Positions 45,365 through 52,805 of a stretch of 52,805 nucleotides of DNA are shown here, piece after piece. The stretch comes from Fragilariopsis cylindrus CCMP1102 (taxonomy: Eukaryota > Bacillariophyta > Bacillariophyceae > Bacillariales > Bacillariaceae). The stretch's first letter is position 1; the number at the start of each line of letters is the position of its first letter. The stretch is taken from contig FMBT01000097.1 of the NCBI GenBank assembly GCA_900095095.1, forward strand, positions 1-52,805. The letters run 5' to 3'. The translations under genes were made by a program, and so were the position numbers. Under the pieces are notes generated by a model. The model was not told where the DNA came from, made no database searches, and saw only the letters and a list, made by a program, of their open reading frames with translations.

Positions 45365-47841
45365 TCAATCCTGATGCGGTCTTGGTCTTCTTGCGGCACG
45401 ACGTTGACGCTCTCTACGTTTCCAGAAGTGGTTTCCAGCAGCAACAACGGCTGCAAACTGTAACAACATAAAGACTACCATCATATCCATTGAACACCGA
45501 CCTCCATTTTCTTCATCGAACAGGAAATCAGAATTGCTTTGTACAAATGTTCGAAGCATCCAACTTCCTGTTTAGGCATGCATAATATCTTTCTTGGCCA
45601 TGAGCCGGAATTTGAAGCAGCCCGGTCCCACATCAAGAACCAATTTTTGGCTGGTTCTAAAACGAAGGTTTGTAATCTTCGAAGGGGGATACGATACCAA
45701 TGATGATCTTCCGATAGTTGGAGACTACCAAATACCCCGTAGCATCTCGAAGAGTCTCCGAAGAATGCACCAAGTAATCCCCACGACACAACGACAAGAC
45801 TCGCCGTGAGAAGAAGACAGCAACCTCAAAGGTTCTACCTCGAAGTCCAATCCAACACTCTTCTTGAGTGCAGTGGCGATTCCACCCCCGAGAATAGCCA
45901 TCATATAAAATGATAGGGGATGAAACCAATCCCTAGATCGTACATGAGTGGATCCCTAAGGATTCCTGGAAATGCTAGTAGGGTAGCAATCCCATATACC
46001 ACCACAGACCAAGCCCACCGGCTGGGTTTGTAGCAAACATGCTTATGGACAATATGCCAGGAGACATTTTGACACTGTCTAGAACAGTAATAACTCCTGA
46101 GACATCGGACACATTTCCATCTAGCTCTTCGTCGACAAAGACTGCATGCCCATCGACGACGTGCGACACCTTTCTTTTTTAGCAGTCTACGTGCACGACA
46201 ATACAACGCAACGATGGGTGACATAAGGACGGGAGCGATAGGGCGGAGCCATCGTCTACGTACAATGGCAGCTCCAATTTGCCACCAAATATGCGGTTGC
46301 CGTAAGGCATCAATAACATGTGGGGGCATAGCTTCTAACCAATCCTCATTATCTATAGGCCGAGCTGACGGTGGTGGTAGTGCGTATGGTTTCCACAAGT
46401 TTCACAGTTTAATCCCCGTCGTGCTTTGGGATGGCGAGAACGGCATCGCCATTGCTCGACACATAGGTAATGAACAAATGCCATAGATCCTGAACATTCA
46501 CACGGTGATATCAAAGGATTCTCCGATGCGTGAGAATTAGGATGGTACGTCGGATGAGGCTGTACAGGTCCTTTAAACGCTGTTTCTATTATTGGATCTC
46601 TTCCACCATCTTCACCGTCGCCGTCATCGTTATTTCCTAAAGAACTACTTGAAGGATATTCATTACCATTACCACCATCATTTTCCATAGCAGGAGATGG
46701 TTGTTCATCATCTGCATCCTCATGTAGTCCTTCACGACAGATTCTACAGAAAATTGGTTCCAATGGATATGGATAAGAACTAGCTGGTAGTGACAAACCG
46801 TCATCGTATGTCTCCATAAGTTTCATATAACCCGAAGAAGGAAAAATAAGACCAGTTCGTGCACAAAACGCAGCAGTTGATTCAAACGGTGGTTCTGCTG
46901 ATAAAACACTTGCATTGTCTTCATTATTCGGTTCATCATCGTCGAATTCTTCCTTCTCAGGATTATCATTTTCTTCTGATTGGTCTCTTCTGTTGGATTG
47001 CATTAGGTCCTCTCCTGAAACTTGTTGACTATTCTCTGCAAAAAGTAATATTCAATTAGCATGTGGTCATGGAACAATAGAAGAGTAAAATCATTAGTTG
47101 AAAATATAATGAAATACAATACACACACGAAAAGACGCACACAATCAATAATCAATGGAACCATAATAACATACCTTGTACTAAAATATCGCCCGATGAT
47201 GTTGTACTCTGTTGTTGTTCAATAGTGATAGTTGTGGTTCGTTACTGTTGCTATTGTTATTATTGTTGTCGACCTTTCCGAGTGCAACATATCCTGCAAA
47301 ACCACCTTTTGTACCGGCCATCGCAATCGTAACCAATGTCGATCAAATGCAATACATACATCATCAACTAAAACAACTTCTGCATGACGGATTCTCCGTA
47401 CGGGTAATCCATACTTTGCCGAGTGTATTGATGCGAGAAGATCGTCATCTCTTTGACTTCTACTACTATACTACTAGTAGTACTATTATGGATTGGACCA
47501 CCACCTGATGTAGCAGCATCTGTAGCAGCTCCATCACGAATCTCATCCTCTTGATGATGTTCACGTTCTCGTTGTTGCTGTTGTTGTGGTTGATCGTTGT
47601 TGATATTATTATTATTATCATCAATTTCTTGACGAGTAGATGGTACTAAAGGAGGAGCTAGTGTGACGTTGGGGTTGTTGTTGTTGTCATCGTCTTCTTC
47701 ACCTTCTCCATCACCACCACGAGCCGAATTTGAACTACCCACAGGAATATCATTCAATGCAAATGGTGCAGCATACACTTGAAGTCCATGCCGCCACGGT
47801 TCAGATGAGCTAGAACCAGCCTGACAAATATAAACTGGCAT
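45365..47841 (-). CDS. membrane RING-CH (MARCH-like) E3 ligase candidate carrying a MYND-type zinc finger
   Basis: The start 47841 (MPVYICQAG) begins a low-complexity N-terminal part whose frame then slips near 47390 into CIAFDRHWLRLRWP ... GGFAGYVALGK. An intron (about 47176-47036) has donor GTATGT and acceptor TTTGCAG, phase 1. The next exon carries CRICREGLHE ... SPCECSGSMAFVHYLCVEQW ... CETCG, a C4HC3 RING-CH with a long acidic insert between the first Cys pairs. After a one-base break near 46395 the next frame has CSLCRRRARWKCVRCLRSYYCSRQCQ then HxxxHxC, matching a MYND finger. Three or four hydrophobic helices follow (WSVVVYGIATLLAF, CCLLLTASLVVVSWGLLGAF, MVVFMLLQFAAVVAA) with further breaks near 45910, 45850 and 45570. 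The basic tail ends RRARRPRPHQD-like. Likely an ER or endomembrane ubiquitin ligase; substrate unknown. Confidence 0.65.
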
Positions 47842-48804
47842 TGTTTGTATTTGTATTTGATATAATATAATATAATATTATTATTGTTCTCGTCGTTCTT
47901 TCGGTGTATGAATGTAAATGATGTTAATACGGTTTAAAGAGAAGAGACGCCCCCTCGATCGGTCACAACGTCAGTTCTTGAATGGATTAGGATGTGTTGA
48001 GTCTGTTTACTAATAATGTCTATTCTAATTGATTGTGAGTTGAAAGCCCTACTCGATGAGATTCTTGTTTATGCTTGTACTACTTTTAAAACAATACGAA
48101 CTTCTTTGAAGCTTCAGAGACCGCCACGGTAATAACAATAAAAGTGATAGCGCTTTCATTGATCATCATAGCACGCGTTTCGCTCGTTAGGCTTTAAAAA
48201 ACGTAGCGCGCGTTGCGCGATTTACCATATATTGAATAGTAACTACCAGTACCGTATTTTTTTAGTGTATTATTTTATTTTCATTCAATACTGTAGTCAG
48301 TAAGTTAGAGGAAGAAGACTACAAAGAAGATCCAAATAATAAGTATTGAAGGGTGCTACTTGTTATGACCACCAATCCAAAGACCAAGGGCAGTATGATG
48401 GAAACTTGAGGTGCTATATTTTACCTTTTGTCATTCAATGAGAGCAGAGCAGAGCAAGCAAGAGTTAGGATTACCTCTCTGCTGGGTGAACTCCTTGTCT
48501 AATTCCTCTTTCATCAAATCGTATTATTTTGATAACATTACATAATTTTGAGTGCACAGCTAATTCGAGTGTTTGATCAATCAGCTGTGTACGAAAGAGA
48601 ACAACAAATAATGATCGGATAGAAATTAGAACAGTGATTTCATATACGTTTTGAAAACAACAATAACCTGTTTTGATTACAGTACATCAAATAGTTAGTA
48701 GCCTAGTAGCTTATCTACAGTATACAATATTGGTATAATATATGATATATTCTTCATTTTCGTTCGATCACTTGTGATGTATTCATTTCCTCTATTATCG
48801 GCGG
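47842..48804. promoter_or_regulatory. intergenic region upstream of the RING-CH gene
   Basis: 963 bp. A short CpG-rich, partly self-complementary block (about 48170-48222, with several CGCG) stands out against AT-rich flanks. No gene seen. Confidence 0.4.
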
Positions 48805-49625
48805 TTAGAATCTCACAACAGCTGGCTTTTCCGTGTATTCAACTTCCGTTATTTTGTTCCCAAATAACGACCCTTTATTACCAGAAATAACATAAATCAA
48901 GCCACCATATAGTACTGCTCCCTTACCATAGCTTGTGGCCCTTCTTTCCTTGCAAAGTAGGCACCAGCTGCCGCACTAGAAAGTATTTGAGTCCATTCAT
49001 CTTCTTCGCCGTTTCGTAATACCTTTACTGCAACACTTAAACCACCGAATGCTGCTGAGATGCCACCAAAATTTTTCGCCCATCTCATAGACCGAGTATT
49101 CATTCGAGTAAATCTACTGGTCATTTCTACTTTAAACGCTTGACGTACACCCGTCTCCATCGGACGAAATAAAAAACCTGGACCACCAACTACCGTACCA
49201 AAGAATAATCCCTGTAAAAACCCAGACATATATTCAAAGCCTGTTGCAAAGATAATTTCTGTACCTCCAGCAATAATTTTACCGATTGGTCCTAAATCAT
49301 TGTACTTATATTCTGGTGAATCTTCTTCTTCATTTGTCAATTCTTTGTTTTGGTTACTTCTTTTTTTCTCTCGCTGACTTGCTCCTTTTTTTGATGATCT
49401 TGACGATGACACGAGTGATGTAGCATATATATTGTTGTTATTATTATTAATACCTTTAGGAGAGGAATTTTTCGTTGCCCTTTTCAAGCTACGTCTATGC
49501 CGTATAAAGGGATTATTTGGAGATATTATCAGCGGGGTAGCGGATCCCGTAACACGAGGTACGGCGGTAATCAATATCGCGGTAGTGATAGTGATAAGAA
49601 TGAAGTTCTTGATGTGATAGATCAT
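48805..49625 (-). CDS. Tim17/Tim22/Tim23-family (PRAT) membrane protein with a signal-like N-terminus
   Basis: Family members form protein- or solute-conducting units in mitochondrial inner or plastid envelope membranes. The N-terminus MIYHIKNFILITITTAILI ... RVTGSATP looks like a cleavable signal, then a basic, Ser/Asn-rich linker. The core has glycine-rich helices: GFLQGLFFGTVVGGPGFLF, then MRWAKNFGGISAAFGGLSVAV, DEWTQILSSAAAGAYFARKEGPQAMVR. The printed frame ends at 48897, but one added base near 48920 gives MVRGAVLYGGLIYVISG, the fourth helix usual for this family, ending at TAA 48805-48807. About 272 residues, longer than a bare Tim17 because of the leader. A plastid rather than mitochondrial location is suggested by the signal but not proven. 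Confidence 0.65.
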
Positions 49626-50372
49626 TATGATAATAAATTGTCAAATATAAGTTAAGTGGCTGCGCTGCAATCTCTACTAGCTAGACTGCGTGTGGTGATG
49701 TGTATGTTTACTGATTGTACGAATATTTGTAGTTGTGGGCTTCTCTAAAGATACGATTTATTTTGTTTGAATCTTGACTTCTTTCACATGCATCGATGCA
49801 TCGTCTTTCAATGTACAATGTCAATGGGGGACAATTATGGTCAAGTAATAATATGAATATTATGAATGGCAATCAATCTCATAACGTGTCTGAAATCTAG
49901 TCCCGAGTCCTTAGAGAAAATATGTATCTCGCTCAATTTTTATCGATTCGACTGCTGAATTCAAGCTTTGAGAAGCAAGATTTTACGGCGACTTGACGCC
50001 AATATCAAATACGCTGCTCTGTAAAATTGCCATTGTCAATGACAACATGATCCCTTCTCCATAGTTTTTCTCGAAATCTAGAATTAGATTGACACGAATA
50101 CTACCACCACCACTACCACTACCGCAATCAAGAATAATGTCAAATACTAATACTAATAATATCTTTAGTCAGTCCGAAGTTACTATTAGCTGACCAGTGA
50201 TGCATTATTTGTTGAATAATTCATGGATTTAAGTTCTAGACTTAATAGTAAATTGACTTATGACTATATAAGGCTACATTATTCTAAATCTCTCTCTCTC
50301 TCTCTAATAGTATGATTAGCGCTGTGTTACATTTCTTCCTGGTTTATTATAATATTGGGTAACTCTTTCTTT
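49626..50372. other. intergenic region upstream of the Tim17-family gene
   Basis: 747 bp, AT-rich, with a short CT run near 50290-50305. No gene or other structure recognised. Confidence 0.4.
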
Positions 50373-52805
50373 TTATTCCACTGAATCAGCCCAATCAACA
50401 GATGCTGCGAACATTAAACTAACAAGTAGTCCCGCAAGAACTGAGGCTGTAGCATAATATAACCCATCCAAGCGAAAAAGAATTGGATCCATTAAGGAAA
50501 GTATTTCAACAATAAAACGGGCAACAGAACTTAATGTTCCGCCAAATCCGGCAATAATACTGACCAACGCAATTCGCTCTCTAGGACCTGGATTTCCAGC
50601 AAGTAGAGTCCCTAGAGTCCCAGACAAGGCACATGCAGTTACATTGCAAAGAAATGTTCCTACTGGGAAATTAGGCCGCCAGGAATTGAACTTCATCATT
50701 CTCCATCTAGCAAGAACACCGAGGGGAGAAAATAGTAAGCTGAGTGCAAAAAGACGGTCCTCGGGTTTCTTAAAAAAAGTAAGTGATGTTAGCTGAGCCA
50801 CGAGACACATAATGAACAACGCTGTAAATATGGCCCGAATCGATGGGATTTCAGATTCTTCGTCGTGAACTGTTCTTCGACCTTTTGTCCTAGTTATTCT
50901 TTGCGAAGAATAACCCCCAGTAGACGAATCTGCGGAGTCAAAAGAAGGACGACGTGCGTTGTCTATAGAATGAGGGAAGTCGTCAGTTATAGCTCCGTCG
51001 TTTTCTGAAGTATGTAGCTGGATCCCGTATCCTCGTCTTTCATCTTTTCTTTTTTCTCGACGGCATCGCCAGACAAAGACGTAAACTGAAACGTACTGAC
51101 CAAAACGATATGCGACAATTGGTAATTGGATTCCTAATGTGATACCAACAAACGCCTGACCAACCTGCCCGGCCCGAAAAAGATTTACCATGGACGATAT
51201 CCACGATGAGAATGATGACAAGGCTCCGCACAGTCCATCACGCAACCCAAGGGTAAGATCTTCACTCTTTTCTTGGGCAGACGTACCCACATCCCATCCA
51301 TTTGCTAAATTACCCTTCCAATTCTCGAGATATTATTTGACACACCAGTGGCAACGTTAGAAATAATCTGATCCAAATCGGGACCTTCTCGGGTTGTTCC
51401 GTAGTCTACGATATTACCACCGACCACTTGTCCATATTGTCTTTGTGTCAGCCTCACATTACCGCGTGCATAATTCCGACCTTGTTGTTCAGGATTGAGA
51501 TATTGCTGTCTCGAACTAGCCTATTAGGGATTTCTTCACTGACTGATGATTCGTTACATTTATCGGTATCTCGGCTGTTCTTCCGATGACTTTTTTTGAT
51601 GTTAGATCCAATAATGGCGGATTAGTCTCGTTCTCTGTCTGTGATTTTCTCGGAATGTCATCCATTTCTATTTCCTCAAAAATCAAATCGTCTAATCCAC
51701 CCATCATTATTCCTTCCCCGTATTCTATTCCAATATTTTGTTCATCGGACTCTTCTATCTTTTCTTCTTCGTTTCCTCTATCGGTAGTATAATCAATGTT
51801 TGATGAATTTTTATCTTTCCGATAACCCTCAGAGAAGTAATTCTCAACGAGATCTATATCCTCTTTCTTTACAGGGAACAATAACAAACAAACACTTGCT
51901 CGAATACGTCGTTCCCAAGCCAATAACTGGACTTCTCTTAGTTCGTTATATATATCCGAATCTTGTTCCTTCTGATGCTGATTATTTATCCGTCGTCGAT
52001 CTTCACTGCTATTCTGTCGTTGTCGTTGTCGTTGTCGACGCCGTCGTCGTTGCTGCCACCGTCGTCTCACCCCTATTCTTGGTCTATCAGTTTCCATCGT
52101 TTCGTTACCATCATCGTCAATATCTTCTATAGATATATGCCCGTCGTTGTCGTCGTCATTAGTTTCGTCGTCCATGTTCAGTCGAAGTCGTTGTGAGGCT
52201 TCTCTTTGCAAGTCCCTTTGTAGTTTAGGAGGCGTGAATCGAGTAACAACTATTTCCATCAAAGACTCACCACTGCACAGTAAACCCATTATGAAACAAG
52301 AAAGGCAATTTAATGGTAGGACAGTGCATAGTGCACTGTCTGGGTGGAAAACGTCACTAAAGTTTTTTAACCAGTATGCTGCAAGTAATCGACATAGAAT
52401 TCCAACTTGTGTGAATATGCTAAGAATCAATATTTCATCATATGCTGTCCAAAACGATTCAACAAACATTGTATCTTGTCGTTCTTGCGCAACATACGCT
52501 GCATTTGTATCGCCATGACTGGCACTGGCACTGGCACTGGCACTCCTGCTACTAGCCAATGATGGAAGTCGAGATTGTCGTCGTCGTCGTCGTCGTCGAG
52601 AAGTAGTATTTGTGTTATTTGTTTCATTCAAATTTGCATCATGTTCATCTTCAAAGTGGCCATCATCATCCAACGATAATTCAGATATACATTCTTTAAC
52701 CTCTGCTTCATCAGAGCTTGACATGTTGTCAGGAATATTATTATTATTAGTAGTAGTATTCGATTTTCTATTTTCCGGCGTAGGAAGGTTATTACGATTG
52801 GGCAT
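50373..52805 (-). CDS. two-repeat CrcB/FEX-type fluoride exporter
   Basis: Exports fluoride through a double-barrelled channel in the plasma membrane; in FEX proteins two CrcB repeats are fused in one chain. Repeat 1: TQVGILCRLLAAYWL, VLPLNCLSCFIMGLL and, after a very long hydrophilic loop, LCGALSSFSSWISSM. Repeat 2: PLGVLARWRMM, FPVGTFLCNVTACALSG and GFGGTLSSVARFIVEI. These match the G-x-x-x-R, PxGT-x-x-x-N and GFxGxxS(S/T) signatures. The ATG at 52805 is the last base of the window, so a longer N-terminus cannot be excluded. The N-terminal 110 residues are acidic with Asn, Arg and Ala-Ser repeats. The frame is broken near 51530 (a 37-nt phase-0 GT-AG mini-intron would also fix it) and near 51320. 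The loop between the second and third helices of repeat 1 is unusually long. Confidence 0.82.
52517..52544 (+). repeat. in-frame TGGCAC hexanucleotide repeat
   Basis: Four copies of a CTGGCA-type hexamer encode the Ala-Ser run in the FEX N-terminal region (minus strand). It lies next to a CGT/CGA trinucleotide run (about 52578-52598) encoding poly-Arg. Confidence 0.8.

Overview
The window looks like nuclear DNA from a photosynthetic stramenopile, most likely a diatom. The genes are split by GT-AG introns, mostly 76-256 nt. Several predicted proteins start with a secretory signal whose end resembles the ASAFAP plastid-import motif of diatoms (Mg-protoporphyrin methyltransferase, a coiled-coil protein, a MiaB-like enzyme). 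Proteins are rich in Ser/Asn/Asp low-complexity tracts and DNA is AT-rich between genes. There are no operons, Shine-Dalgarno sites, CRISPRs, IS elements or recognisable tRNA/rRNA genes. I could not assign a species.

Layout. 0-7 kb: tail of a plus-strand gene, a PrsW-family intramembrane protease (-), a small retropepsin-like protease (+), a 5'-truncated kelch-like fragment (+) and an FAD monooxygenase (-). 7-16 kb: cyclin H (-), a plastid-targeted coiled-coil protein (+), a class I methyltransferase (-), a rhodanese-domain protein (+) and a doubtful small gene (-). 16-21 kb: a large BUB1/BUBR1 (MadBub-type) checkpoint kinase (+). 21-28 kb: a gene-poor stretch, then threonine dehydratase (-) and pantothenate synthetase (+) head to head, then Mg-protoporphyrin IX methyltransferase (-). 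29-38 kb: a MiaB-like tRNA methylthiotransferase with an N-terminal parvulin domain (+), a SHAQKYF MYB factor (-) and an unrecognised acidic coiled-coil protein (+). 38-53 kb: a low-complexity protein (+), a BAR-PH-ArfGAP-ankyrin protein (-), a membrane RING-CH/MYND protein (-), a Tim17/22/23-family protein (-) and a two-repeat CrcB/FEX fluoride exporter (-).

A general caution: many genes are interrupted by single-base frameshifts although the coding signal and conserved motifs continue immediately in another frame. In almost every resolved case adding one base restores the frame, which fits a deletion-biased consensus better than gene decay. Genes with no break are the retropepsin, rhodanese, ChlM, MiaB-like and ArfGAP genes. 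CDS spans below include introns and these breaks.

The genes do not form one pathway. Grouped by theme: plastid/chlorophyll (ChlM, MiaB-like, coiled-coil, possibly the Tim17-family protein), amino-acid and coenzyme A metabolism (IlvA, PanC), cell cycle/transcription (MadBub kinase, cyclin H, MYB), membrane traffic and quality control (ArfGAP, RING-CH/MYND, PrsW) and ion detoxification (FEX). The most striking observations are the MadBub protein with two KEN boxes and five ABBA-like motifs, including a symmetrical ABBA-KEN-ABBA cassette, and the parvulin-MiaB fusion.
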